Positions 26,598 to 34,872 of a DNA stretch of 64,000 nucleotides are shown here, piece by piece. How positions within the stretch are numbered: position 1 is the first letter of the stretch; the number at the start of each line of letters is the position of its first letter. The DNA is from an uncultured Steroidobacter sp. (GTDB lineage: Bacteria; Pseudomonadota; Gammaproteobacteria; Steroidobacterales; Steroidobacteraceae): the NCBI GenBank assembly GCA_938008435.1, contig CALLKK010000001.1, positions 117,561 to 181,560 on the forward strand, given 5' to 3'. The position numbers and the translations under genes are program-made. The notes under the pieces were generated by a model. The model saw only the letters and a program-made list of their open reading frames with translations, made no database searches and was not told the DNA's origin.

Positions 26598-26850
26598 GCG
26601 AGGCCTTCGCAAGGAGGCCTCCGCGTCCCGCCATGTGGCAGACGCAAAGTGTCAGGAACGACGCTTCTGGCTACAGTCTACTGCCTACAGTCATGGATGG
26701 ACGACGCTCGCGCGTCAAGGAAGACGCTTCGCGTCAGGGAGGCTGCATACGCAGCAGGGAAGACGCGAATGCGTCAGGGCGCACGCAAGAGCGCTCTTCT
26801 ACCGCCTACGCTAGAGCCTACAGTCTACGGTCTCCAGCCTACAGCCAACG
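26598..26850. repeat. Mini-hairpin array with about 20-bp period plus CTACAG blocks
   Basis: Four short perfect hairpins follow one another: GACGC-TCGC-GCGTC (26703), GACGC-TTC-GCGTC (26723), GCTGC-ATAC-GCAGC (26742) and GACGC-GAAT-GCGTC (26762), separated by AAGGAA, AGGGAG and AGGGAA. Stem sequences change while pairing and the A(A/G)GGA spacers are kept. Related units lie at about 26598 (GCGA stem then AAGGA) and 26641. A 12-bp perfect palindrome AAGAGCGCTCTT is at 26787-26798. Blocks of CTACAGTCTA/GCCTACAG occur at 26669-26692 and 26805-26850. No gene fits here. Confidence 0.75.
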
Positions 26851-26920
26851 AGGGGAGAGCGCTGGCGCGTGCAGGAGAGCACCTTACTTCAAGGGGTCAT
26901 CAGCACGTAGCAGCGGGCGC

Positions 26921-27026
26921 GGTTACACATACTGTGTAACCGTCGTCGTGACGCCGTGCCGATGGGTTACACACTGTGTAGCCGTGTAGGGAGCGAGAAG
27001 ATTTCTGGTTTGGCACACTGTGTAAC
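26921..27026. promoter_or_regulatory. Three evenly spaced GGTTACACA-TGTGTAACC palindromes
   Basis: Site 1 (26921-26941) is a perfect 9-bp inverted repeat GGTTACACA-TAC-TGTGTAACC. Site 2 (26965-26983) has one mismatch and a single central base. Site 3 (27012-27026) keeps CACACTGTGTAAC. Corresponding points are 42 and 44 bases apart, about four helical turns. They look like binding sites for a dimeric DNA-binding protein, but both flanking genes end here, so no target promoter is evident. Confidence 0.6.
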
Positions 27027-27059
27027 ACGACAACACGACGGTGCTACAACGCGCTGCGC

Positions 27060-27215
27060 TCGTTTGGTCGTAGCCCGTGGCCCATAGGCGGTCACCCGTA
27101 GCCCGTAGGCTCGTCGCCCGTCGCCCGTCGCCCGTAGCCCGTAGGCCCGTCGCCCGTCGCCCTTCTTACCAGCGCCCGCGCATCTCACTACAGCGTACAG
27201 TCTACAGTCTGCAGC
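27060..27215. repeat. CCCGTAG/CCCGTCG short-word repeat block with CTACAG tail
   Basis: Successive 7-8 base words (CCGTAGCC, CCGTAGGC, CGTCGCCC) cover 27066-27165, followed by CAGCGCCCGCGCATCTCA and a CTACAGCGTACAGTCTACAG run (27187-27206). A shorter relative (CCCGTCGCCCTTCTTGCCAG) lies at 36085-36104. Non-coding. Confidence 0.75.
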
Positions 27216-27216
27216 C

Positions 27217-28248
27217 TTACTTACCGTCCTTGCGGAAACGATCGTCCGTCAGCGATTCAAGGAACGCGACGATGTCATCGATCTCGTCCTCGGTCAGCCC
27301 TAGCGGCTTGTCGAGCTTGGCGTCGCGATTGATGCTGTCGCTGACGAAGCGATCCGGATCGTTGTAGTACTCGACGACTTCGCGCAGCGTCGCGAACATG
27401 CCGTTGTGCATGTACGGCGCCGTGAGTGCGACATTGCGCAAGCCGGGAACCTTGAACATGCCGTCGTCCTGCGGCAGACCGGTGATGGCCCCGCGGCCGC
27501 GATCGTTGAGCTCTTTGCCGTTATAGAGACCGATGTTCTCGAAGCGATCGGAGGTGAAGTCTTCGCCGGCATGGCAGGTGGCGCAGTTCGCCTTGTCGAT
27601 GAAGAGCAGGCGACCGCGCTTGGCCGCTGGCGACAAGGCATCGTCGTCGCCGAGCTGATAGCGATCGTAAGGCGAATTGGTCGTCTCGAGCGTTTTCTGG
27701 AACGCAGCGAGCGCCGAGCCGAGCGACTTCACGGTCGCAGGTCCGCCGTAGAGCCGTTGAAACTCGGCTGAGTAGTACGGATCTGCGTTGAGGCGCTCGA
27801 GCGCTTGCTCGATCGGCAGATTCATTTCGACCGGATTCTCGATCGGAAAGCGTGCCTGCTCCTCGAGCGAACGCGCACGGCCGTCCCAGAAGAAGCTCAC
27901 GCGCGCGGTCGAGTTCATGACCGAGGGCGTATTGCGCGTGCCGAGCGCGCCGCCCACGCCTTTGCTCACCGGCGCGTTGTCGGCGAACGCGAACTCGGGC
28001 TTGTGGCACGAGGCACAGCTGATCGTTCTGTCGCTCGAGAGAATCGGGTCGAAGAACAGCTTGCGGCCGAGCTCGGCGCGCGCCTCTCTAGTGGAGACGG
28101 CAGGCGCTCCGGTGCTCTGAGAGGGATTGGCTGCCGGCTGCGAAGCGTCTGCCGCGAGGGGAATGTTGCTGAAGGGGAAGTAGGCGATGCACGTGACGGT
28201 CGCGACGACAGCGCAACCGAGCCGGCCGTTCGATTTGCGACGCTGCAT
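27217..28248 (-). CDS. Di-haem cytochrome c peroxidase / MauG-family protein
   Basis: 343 residues with an N-terminal membrane or signal segment. Two c-type haem sites are visible, Cys78-Ala-Ser-Cys81-His82 and Cys222-Ala-Thr-Cys225-His226, with spacing typical of bacterial cytochrome c peroxidases and MauG-like enzymes. RNTPSVMNSTARVSFFWDGRA and VPGLRNVALTAPYMHNGMF are family segments. It acts in the periplasm, reducing peroxide or oxidising a protein partner. It is the last gene of a leftward operon after the DsbD-alpha-like and TlpA-like genes, 20 bases from the former. Confidence 0.9.
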   Translation of the reverse strand: MQRRKSNGRLGCAVVATVTCIAYFPFSNIPLAADASQPAANPSQSTGAPAVSTREARAELGRKLFFDPILSSDRTISCASCHKPEFAFADNAPVSKGVGGALGTRNTPSVMNSTARVSFFWDGRARSLEEQARFPIENPVEMNLPIEQALERLNADPYYSAEFQRLYGGPATVKSLGSALAAFQKTLETTNSPYDRYQLGDDDALSPAAKRGRLLFIDKANCATCHAGEDFTSDRFENIGLYNGKELNDRGRGAITGLPQDDGMFKVPGLRNVALTAPYMHNGMFATLREVVEYYNDPDRFVSDSINRDAKLDKPLGLTEDEIDDIVAFLESLTDDRFRKDGK

Positions 28249-28268
28249 GGTCGTGTTGTTCTGATGCG

Positions 28269-28739
28269 TCAATCGAGATCGACGGTGAAGCGCTCCTTGA
28301 ACAGGGTGCACAGGCCGTCTTTGAGCTGACACGTCTGTCCTTCGATTTGTCCGGTGACCCGGGCGCCGTCCTTGAGCAGACGCGCCTTCTGCACGAGCTC
28401 GGCGCGACCCGCGAAGTACGTGTATTCGGTGTCGAAGGTCTTGTCTCGGCCCGGCTGAGAACGCACCGCCTGCACCGGACCGGTCAGCTCGATGGCGTCG
28501 TTCTCGTCGAAGCGGACGCGCGTCGGTCGGGGACCGAGCGTCGCGTCGAAGTCGGATGCGTAAACGATGAGGTCGTCCGGCAGATCCGCGACGAAGCGCA
28601 GCTCGATTTCGTCGCCGGATTGCGCCGCCGACGGGGTCGCGGAGACCTTCCAAACGATTGCGGGCGCATCCGGCGCGTCCGCATAGGACGCGCCGGCGGC
28701 CAGCACCATTGTGAGTGCAGCAATGGAACCAATGCGCAT
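28269..28739 (-). CDS. Stand-alone DsbD N-terminal (alpha) domain-like protein
   Basis: 156 residues with a signal peptide (MRIGSIAALTMVLAAGASYA). The mature part resembles the immunoglobulin-like DsbD alpha domain, including the paired cysteines as TCQLKDGLC (C-x5-C spacing, as in DsbD alpha) followed by a TLFKERFTVDLD strand. The membrane and thioredoxin-like parts of DsbD are absent. It therefore probably exchanges thiols in the periplasm with a partner, most simply the TlpA-like protein encoded 14 bases upstream. Confidence 0.72.
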   Translation of the reverse strand: MRIGSIAALTMVLAAGASYADAPDAPAIVWKVSATPSAAQSGDEIELRFVADLPDDLIVYASDFDATLGPRPTRVRFDENDAIELTGPVQAVRSQPGRDKTFDTEYTYFAGRAELVQKARLLKDGARVTGQIEGQTCQLKDGLCTLFKERFTVDLD

Positions 28740-28753
28740 GGGCGATCCTTCGC

Positions 28754-30076
28754 TCAGAGCCCGGCGGTCGTCAGCTTGGGCGTGTCGACCGCCAAATCTT
28801 CCGGGACCGGCTCGGCCAGCAACTCGTCCATCGTCGCGTTGAAGCGGCGGACATAGTCCTCGTAGTACGCGCCGGTGATCTCGCCGGTATAGCCGGTGTA
28901 GATCTCGCGCACTTCGCCTTTGCGATCGATGAGGATCGTCGTCGGGAAGGCCGCCATGAAGTTGAGCGCTCCGAGCTTCTCGGTCGCGACGCGCTTGTCG
29001 GCGATGCCGCCGAAGAGGATGTCGTACTCGATGCCAAAGAACTCGCGCAGCTTGCCGAGCGTGTAGCGCGCGTATTCGAGGCTGTCTTCCTGCTCGAAAG
29101 CGATCGCGATGATCTCGACGCCGCGATGACGATTCGCCTTGTACCAGGGCGCAAGGAAGCGCGTCTGATCCGTGCAGTTCGGGCACCAGCTGCCGATGAT
29201 CTCGACGAGCACGACCTTGCCGCGATACTTGGGATCGCTCAGCGAGACCGGCTTACCGTCGAGGTCGGGGAAGGTGAAGTCGAGCTTGTTGTAACCGGGA
29301 CGCAGATAAGTGAGCTTGTAAGGATCCGGCAGCTCGGCATCCGCCTGCTTGCGTCCCTCGAACTTCGTCGTCCGGTAGATGCCGCGGGAGATGTAGCCGA
29401 CGATCGAGCCGTCCTCCTCGATCGTGCCTTTGATCAGCAGCGGGCTCGGCCCGGTAAAGCCCGAGAGGAAGAACTCGTTGCCTTGGACCGTGCCGGCCAG
29501 CTCACGCGTGTCGCCCACCACGGTCATGAAGACGCCGCCGAGATCGTTGCCTTTCTGCTCGAGCAAGGCGACCTGGTTGTTACCTGCCTCCTTCGACAGA
29601 ATCTCGATGGCCCACTTGCCGCTCAAGTTGGCGGCAGGCGCGACATTGTCCTTCGGATCGACGAAGCGATAGCTCTTGCCGTACTCGGCCACGAGCGGCA
29701 GGTCGCTGCCGCGCTGCGACGGCACGAGGCTCTTGTAGACGCCGACGAGGCGCGTGCCGTCGGCTTCGACCTTGGCCTCGATCGCCGCGTCGTACGTGTT
29801 CATCTTGATGAACAGCGTATCGCCGTCGCGCTGCTCGACCTTGAACTCGTCGCGACGGCTGCCGTTGATGAGCGTGAGCGTCGCGTCGCCGCCACGCTTG
29901 CCTTGAATCTCGAACTGGAAGGGCAGCGTATCGCCGTTGACGTCGAATTCGCCGCGCCAAAGTCCTTCCTTCGGGAACGGCGCCGCGTCGGCGTGCAGGG
30001 CAGGCAAAGCGAAGAGGGCGGCGCCGCTCAATGCCCACGCGGCGAGCTTGAGTCGCGAAGACGTCGAGAGTGTCAT
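28754..30076 (-). CDS. TlpA-family thioredoxin-like protein with large N-terminal domain
   Basis: 440 residues with a signal peptide (cleavage near ALHADA). Residues about 30-250 form a repetitive beta-rich region (two related segments starting GLWRGEFDVNGDTLPFQFEI and SGKWAIEI) that I cannot name. Residues about 265-430 are a thioredoxin-like domain with Cys298-Pro-Asn-Cys301 in IIGSWCPNCTD and a cis-proline region AAFPTTILID. It should reduce disulfides or carry reducing equivalents in the periplasm. A GGAG box seven bases before the ATG supports this start. First gene of a three-gene operon with the DsbD-alpha-like and di-haem proteins. Confidence 0.85.
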   Translation of the reverse strand: MTLSTSSRLKLAAWALSGAALFALPALHADAAPFPKEGLWRGEFDVNGDTLPFQFEIQGKRGGDATLTLINGSRRDEFKVEQRDGDTLFIKMNTYDAAIEAKVEADGTRLVGVYKSLVPSQRGSDLPLVAEYGKSYRFVDPKDNVAPAANLSGKWAIEILSKEAGNNQVALLEQKGNDLGGVFMTVVGDTRELAGTVQGNEFFLSGFTGPSPLLIKGTIEEDGSIVGYISRGIYRTTKFEGRKQADAELPDPYKLTYLRPGYNKLDFTFPDLDGKPVSLSDPKYRGKVVLVEIIGSWCPNCTDQTRFLAPWYKANRHRGVEIIAIAFEQEDSLEYARYTLGKLREFFGIEYDILFGGIADKRVATEKLGALNFMAAFPTTILIDRKGEVREIYTGYTGEITGAYYEDYVRRFNATMDELLAEPVPEDLAVDTPKLTTAGL

Positions 30077-30232
30077 GGGGTTCTCCGTCGAGGCTTGCTG
30101 TTGTCGTGTCGACCGCATGCTCCTCATGCGGGCGAGTCGTGGGCAAGCCTATCGGCGCTCAGTCACCAGGTCAGTCGCCGGACGGCTAAATCCAGGTCAC
30201 AGAAGCAAATCGTCTACCGACCAAACGATTGG

Positions 30233-31780
30233 TTAGAAACGAGCCGTGGAGTCCGTGAGCGCCTTCAAGACGCGTGCGACGGCATCCTCGGCGCGAGTAT
30301 CTATTTCGATGAGGTGGGGCAGCTCATCGGCATCGAATGCATCCATGGTGGCGAGCTGGCGGCGCATGACCGCCTCGTCGGCGTCGGAAGGATCGGTGCC
30401 GGCAACGCGGCGGGCGGCGATGCGGCGCGCGAGGGTATCGGGATCGGCGCGGCACGAGACGAGCCGATACGTCGCGCCGAGCACACGGGCGAGCTCCTGA
30501 AAGCGAGTGCGCTCGGCCGCTCTGAGAAACGCTGCATCGACGATGACATTGAGGCCTGCTTGCAGGCAGGCGCGTGCGCACTCGAGCAGATGCGCATAGG
30601 TGTGCTCGTTGAACTCCAGGGTGTAGATGTCCTGCGAGCCGCGCGTAGCGGTGTCGAACGGATCGAGACCGGCCAAGCGTTTGCGTTCCAAATCCGACCG
30701 GATGCGCAGCGCAGGCAGGGCGCTCACGAGCTGCTCGCTCAGCCACGACTTGCCGGAGCCGGAGGCGCCGTGCATGACGACGAGCAGGGGCTGCGGGCGG
30801 TCGGCAACGTGCAGGGCGAGCTCGATATAGCGATGCGCGCGTTGGCGAGCGGAGTCGTCGTGACGATGCTGCGAGTAGGCGATCAGCTCCACCTTCGCAC
30901 GCACGAGCGCGCGATAGACGAGATAGGCGGGCAGCAGACCCACGCCGAGATAGTCGCCGGTGCGCTCCAGGTAGCGATTCAAGAAGGCGAAGGCAAGATC
31001 GGTCCGCCTGCGTGCAGACAAATCCATCGTGAGAAAGGCCGTATCGTTCAGCACGTCGATGAAACGCAGCGTCGGGTCGAACTCGAGCGCATCGAAGGGA
31101 ACGAGCTCACCTTGCCAGCGCACGACGTTGCCGCAGTGAAGATCGCCGTGGCATTCGCGTACGCGATCTTTGCGCGTTCTCTCGGCAAGCAGCTCGCGCT
31201 GTGCGACCAGCACCGTTTCCGTCCAAGCGCGCAAGCGGGCGACCTTCGCTTCGAGAGACGGCTCCGTAGCGAGTTTGTTCAGCGTGTCGAAGTTGCTGCG
31301 TGCATTGCGGGCGAAGACATCCCGAGCGGTGTCGAGCGTGGCGTCCGGTTTGGCGGCGTGCCGGTGAAAGTGCGCGATACGATCTGCGAGTGAGACGAGC
31401 TCTTGCGTCGTCACCGCAGCGGCATCGACGAGCGCGTCGAGGGCGAGGCTCGGATCGAACTGACGCATCCGCACCGCGTACTCGACCGGCGTGCCGGTTC
31501 CGGCGAAGCTCAGACGGCCCGAGGCGTCCGCCGTGATCGCGACGACATCGAGATAGAGATCGGGCGCAAAGCGGCGATTGAGGCGCAGCTCTTCCTCGCA
31601 AAGCCTCCGCCGTCGTTCGAGGGATGAGGTATCGATGAAATCGAGCTTGATTGCCTTCTTGATCTTGTAGGCGTACTCGCCGGTGAGCACGATATGAGAA
31701 AGGTGTGTCTCATAAAGCTCGATCGCACGGGTGGCGTGCGGAAACGAGGCAGCGAGGAGTTGAGCGCGGCGCAAGGGCAC
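30233..31780 (-). CDS. Fused aminoglycoside-phosphotransferase-like kinase and P-loop ATPase
   Basis: 515 residues. The N-terminal half (about 20-310) is an APH-type kinase fold with the catalytic-loop CHGDLHCGNVVRW and the metal motif VPFDALEFD. The C-terminal part (about 335-500) is a P-loop kinase-like domain with Walker A GASGSGKS (Lys344) and an IRSDLERKRLAG segment. This fusion is widespread in proteobacteria as 'bifunctional aminoglycoside phosphotransferase/ATP-binding protein', but the substrate is unknown. The start is the GTG at 31780, and the following sequence fits the family N-terminus. Confidence 0.87.
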   Translation of the reverse strand: MPLRRAQLLAASFPHATRAIELYETHLSHIVLTGEYAYKIKKAIKLDFIDTSSLERRRRLCEEELRLNRRFAPDLYLDVVAITADASGRLSFAGTGTPVEYAVRMRQFDPSLALDALVDAAAVTTQELVSLADRIAHFHRHAAKPDATLDTARDVFARNARSNFDTLNKLATEPSLEAKVARLRAWTETVLVAQRELLAERTRKDRVRECHGDLHCGNVVRWQGELVPFDALEFDPTLRFIDVLNDTAFLTMDLSARRRTDLAFAFLNRYLERTGDYLGVGLLPAYLVYRALVRAKVELIAYSQHRHDDSARQRAHRYIELALHVADRPQPLLVVMHGASGSGKSWLSEQLVSALPALRIRSDLERKRLAGLDPFDTATRGSQDIYTLEFNEHTYAHLLECARACLQAGLNVIVDAAFLRAAERTRFQELARVLGATYRLVSCRADPDTLARRIAARRVAGTDPSDADEAVMRRQLATMDAFDADELPHLIEIDTRAEDAVARVLKALTDSTARF

Positions 31781-31980
31781 GGCAGCAGGAACAAGAACAA
31801 GCAGTCGAGCAAGAAGGGATTCCGATCACTTTCCTGGAGCGCTGTGCCGCTGTCAACCGCGGTCGGACCGCCGGGATTGCGATCATCACGTAGTTGCTGT
31901 GGGATAAGGCCGGTTGTCCGGCGTGGGCCGATGACACATGCTGTCAGGGCAGCAGTAGTTGTCCTGGATCTGGAATACGC

Positions 31981-32523
31981 ATGATGAGAGCGCTGGCCAT
32001 CGGCATCGTCTGTATTGCGACGTGGAGTGCCTACGCAGACGAGATCGCCAGTGTGGTGCGAGAGCTGCCCCAGGCGCGCATGCCGGCGCCGAATCGCATC
32101 GTGAGCGGGGGCATCGATGCGTCGCACATGAATGTGCTGCGCCGTGCGGGAATACGGCACATTGTCGACCTGCGGCCGCCAGAAGAAGCGCCGGATTTCG
32201 ACGAAGCGCAGGCGGCAGCCGAGCAGGGCATCGAGCATCATTCCATTCCGATCCGCGGCCCCGAATCGTTGACCTTGGAGCGCGTGCACGAGTTCGACCG
32301 GATCTTACAGGAGATCGGCGACGAGCCTGCGCTCCTGCATTGCGCGAGCGGCAATCGCGTCGGCGCGTTGATCGCGTTGCGCGAAGCGTGGCTCTACGGC
32401 CGGCCTGTAGAAGATGCGCTCGCGACAGGCCGTGCTTGGGGCATGACGAAGCTGGAGCCTGCCGTGCGTTCTTTGCTCGAGCGTCCGAGCGCTCCGTCTC
32501 CCAACCCGGAGCCCGGACGATGA
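31981..32523 (+). CDS. Exported DUF442/tyrosine-phosphatase-like protein
   Basis: 180 residues with a signal peptide (MMRALAIGIVCIATWSAYA). The fold is that of the DUF442/beta-lactamase-hydrolase-like group of dual-specificity phosphatases: an RHIVDLRPPEEAPDF segment and the active-site loop LLHCASGNRVGAL. The Cys-to-Arg spacing is CX4R rather than the CX5R of classical phosphatases, as is common in this subfamily. Activity is unproven. Either of two adjacent ATG codons may be the start. Confidence 0.78.
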   Translation: MMRALAIGIVCIATWSAYADEIASVVRELPQARMPAPNRIVSGGIDASHMNVLRRAGIRHIVDLRPPEEAPDFDEAQAAAEQGIEHHSIPIRGPESLTLERVHEFDRILQEIGDEPALLHCASGNRVGALIALREAWLYGRPVEDALATGRAWGMTKLEPAVRSLLERPSAPSPNPEPGR

Positions 32524-32600
32524 CCATTCGGTCCGTCACGGCGCGATCGTTCGTGTGCAACGGCGCAGCTGTGGCAACGGCAGCTTGCTGAGGTGCAATC

Positions 32601-33863
32601 GTGCAAGTGCGTGCGTGGCAGGCGATCGGGGGGATCACGGCGATCAGCGTGGCGGTGACGCTGGCGCAGCTGCCGGCCTCGACGTGGATGAGCACCGGGG
32701 CGTTGAGCTTGTCGATGGGCGTGGCTGCCATGTCGTTGATGGCGGCGACGGCACTCTTGGCGAGCCGTTGGAGCGTCATCGAGAACGCATTCGGCGGGCT
32801 CGACAGGGTCTATCTCGCGCACAAATGGATGGCGATCGCGGCGCTCGTGTTCGCCTCAATTCATTTCGTGTTCAAGGCCGGCGCGCCGGGATGGGAGACG
32901 GCATCGATCGTGACGCTGCCGTCATCATGGACGCGGCTCGTGCGTCAGCTCGCCTTAATCGCGTTGATGGTGATCGTGATCCTCGCGCTCAATCGCAAGA
33001 TCCCGTATCACCGCTGGCGCTGGTGGCACAAGTTGTCCGGGCCGTTGTTCGCGATCGTGGTGCTGCATTGGCTCAGCTTCAAATCGCCAATCGCATTGTC
33101 GAGCGCAGCGGGTATCTGGCTCGCGACGCTCTCGGGAGTAGGGCTGCTCGCGGCGGCGTACAAGCTGGTCCTGTATCCTTTCGTTGCGCCTCACGCCGAG
33201 TATCGTGTGGTGCGCGCAGTGCCGGGCGCGGCGGCGCTGCACCTGGAGCTCGAGCCGGTCAAGCATCCGGTGAGCTTCGAGGCGGGTCAGTTCGCCTTTA
33301 TCTCGGTGAAGGAGGACGGCCTGCGTGAGCCGCATCCGTTCACGATCGCGCGCGCCCCTGACGAGAAAGGTCACGTGCATTTCGTCATTCGCGATCTCGG
33401 GGATTACACGCACAAGCTGATCCGCCGCATCGCAGTGGGTATGCATGCGACCGTGTACGCGCCGTTCGGACGCTTCCGGCGCGTGCCCACGAAACGGGAG
33501 ATCTGGATCGCGGGCGGCGTCGGTATTTCGCCTTTTCTAGCGTGGCTCACGGATGAGCAGCCGCCGCCGCTCGACAATGTGACGCTCTTTTATTTCTTCA
33601 CGCCGGGCCGTGAGTTTCCTAGTGCCGAGCGCATCGAGGAACTGGCGCGGCGCCGGAATGCGGAGTTCGTCCCGGTGCCGGACGGTCCGACGAGCGAGAC
33701 GTTCAAGAAGCGCTTCGAGGCCCTCGTGCGCGAGAGCGGATCTCAGGACCTGATCGTGAGCTGCTGCGGCCCGAAAGGTTTGCTGGAGCACGTGCGCGGC
33801 CGCATGCGCGAGCACGGTCTGCCCGACGGGTGCTTGCGGTTCGAGCACTTCGAGCTGCGCTGA
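32601..33863 (+). CDS. Ferric-reductase-like transmembrane FAD/NAD(P)-binding oxidoreductase
   Basis: 420 residues. Six membrane helices (about 8-185) carry histidines positioned for haem (LAHKW, SIHF, RWWHKLSG, VLHWL), as in the ferric-reductase/NADPH-oxidase family. A ferredoxin-reductase-type domain follows, with FAD motif REPHPFTIARAP, the NAD(P)-binding start IWIAGGVGISPFLAWL and the C-terminal CCGPKGLLEHV. It moves electrons from NAD(P)H across the inner membrane to an unknown acceptor. GTG start with a weak GAGG box upstream. It follows the phosphatase-like gene after 77 bases. Confidence 0.87.
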   Translation: MQVRAWQAIGGITAISVAVTLAQLPASTWMSTGALSLSMGVAAMSLMAATALLASRWSVIENAFGGLDRVYLAHKWMAIAALVFASIHFVFKAGAPGWETASIVTLPSSWTRLVRQLALIALMVIVILALNRKIPYHRWRWWHKLSGPLFAIVVLHWLSFKSPIALSSAAGIWLATLSGVGLLAAAYKLVLYPFVAPHAEYRVVRAVPGAAALHLELEPVKHPVSFEAGQFAFISVKEDGLREPHPFTIARAPDEKGHVHFVIRDLGDYTHKLIRRIAVGMHATVYAPFGRFRRVPTKREIWIAGGVGISPFLAWLTDEQPPPLDNVTLFYFFTPGREFPSAERIEELARRRNAEFVPVPDGPTSETFKKRFEALVRESGSQDLIVSCCGPKGLLEHVRGRMREHGLPDGCLRFEHFELR

Positions 33864-33945
33864 CCGTCGCTCGAGGCGCCGCAGCGGACGGCGCCCTTCC
33901 GTCGCGGGCGACGCGGTCGTATCTTGGCGGAAAAGGAGGTTCCCC

Positions 33946-34644
33946 ATGATCACGCTCCGCCGAAGTCACGAGCGCGGCTACGCCGATCACGGCTGGCTCA
34001 AGTCGTACCACAGCTTTTCGTTTGCCGACTACTACGATCCGGCGCATGTCGCCTTCGGGCCGTTGCGCGTCATCAACGAAGATCGCGTGGCGCCGGGCGC
34101 CGGCTTCGGGATGCACGGGCATCGCGACATGGAGATCATCAGCTACGTGCTCGAAGGCGAGCTCGAGCATCGCGACTCGCTCGGCAACGGCTCGGTGATT
34201 CGTCCGGGCGACGTGCAGCGCATGAGCGCAGGCAGCGGTGTATTGCACAGCGAATTCAATCACTCGCGGACCGATACGGTTCATTTCCTGCAAATTTGGA
34301 TCATGCCCGACGTGCTTGGAATCGCGCCCGAGTACGAGGAGAAGCGTTTCAACGTCGAGGACAAGCGCGGCAAGCTGCGCCTCATCGCGTCAGCCGATGG
34401 GGCCGACGGATCGGTGCGCATTCACCAGGATGCGCGTGTCTACGCCGGTGTGTTCGAGCGCAATGAGCGTGCGCAGCTTGCCCTTGCACCTGGACGTCGT
34501 GCGTATGTCCATGTCGCGCGCGGAACGATCGTCGCGAACGGCGAAAGTCTGGCCGCAGGCGATGCGCTCAAGGCCGTCGACGAAGCCGCAATCGTGCTCG
34601 AGCAGGGCAGCGGTGCAGAGGTGCTCGTGTTCGATCTGCCTTGA
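33946..34644 (+). CDS. Pirin family protein (YhhW-type)
   Basis: 232 residues, a bicupin. The N-terminal cupin has metal-binding residues in FGMHGHRDMEIISYV and HSEFNHS, and the Y-DHGWLKSYHSFSFADYYDP opening is the pirin hallmark. Members such as YhhW act as quercetin 2,3-dioxygenases in vitro; the physiological role is uncertain. A very strong AAAAGGAGG site precedes the ATG. It is expressed alone. Confidence 0.92.
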   Translation: MITLRRSHERGYADHGWLKSYHSFSFADYYDPAHVAFGPLRVINEDRVAPGAGFGMHGHRDMEIISYVLEGELEHRDSLGNGSVIRPGDVQRMSAGSGVLHSEFNHSRTDTVHFLQIWIMPDVLGIAPEYEEKRFNVEDKRGKLRLIASADGADGSVRIHQDARVYAGVFERNERAQLALAPGRRAYVHVARGTIVANGESLAAGDALKAVDEAAIVLEQGSGAEVLVFDLP

Positions 34645-34872
34645 AGGCGCCATAGACGCCCTCGAGTTGTTCACCTTCGCGAAAGGGTCCTGTGCGATGG
34701 CGTGGCGGGGGAACCCCGAATTGCGGCTCCGTGGAATACGCAGCGCGCGCCTGTCGGCATACAAGTTGATAATGTGATCTCGGCACCCGCGCCGCTCGGC
34801 GGGAACCAACCTGAGCGTGCAGCCTTTCTGTAGAGTAGGAGCTCAGAATCATAGGGACTTGCGGGGGGACGA

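Noticed and set aside
24356..26647. Very long open frame (763 codons) on the minus strand opposite the TonB receptor
   Set aside because: It mirrors the coding strand of a clear receptor gene. The translation is almost all Arg, Ala, Glu, Val without domain motifs, as expected for the complement of GC-rich codons.
28715..31393. 892-codon open frame on the plus strand opposite the TlpA-like and kinase-ATPase genes
   Set aside because: Same antisense artefact; crosses the intergenic gap and two genes with clear motifs on the other strand.
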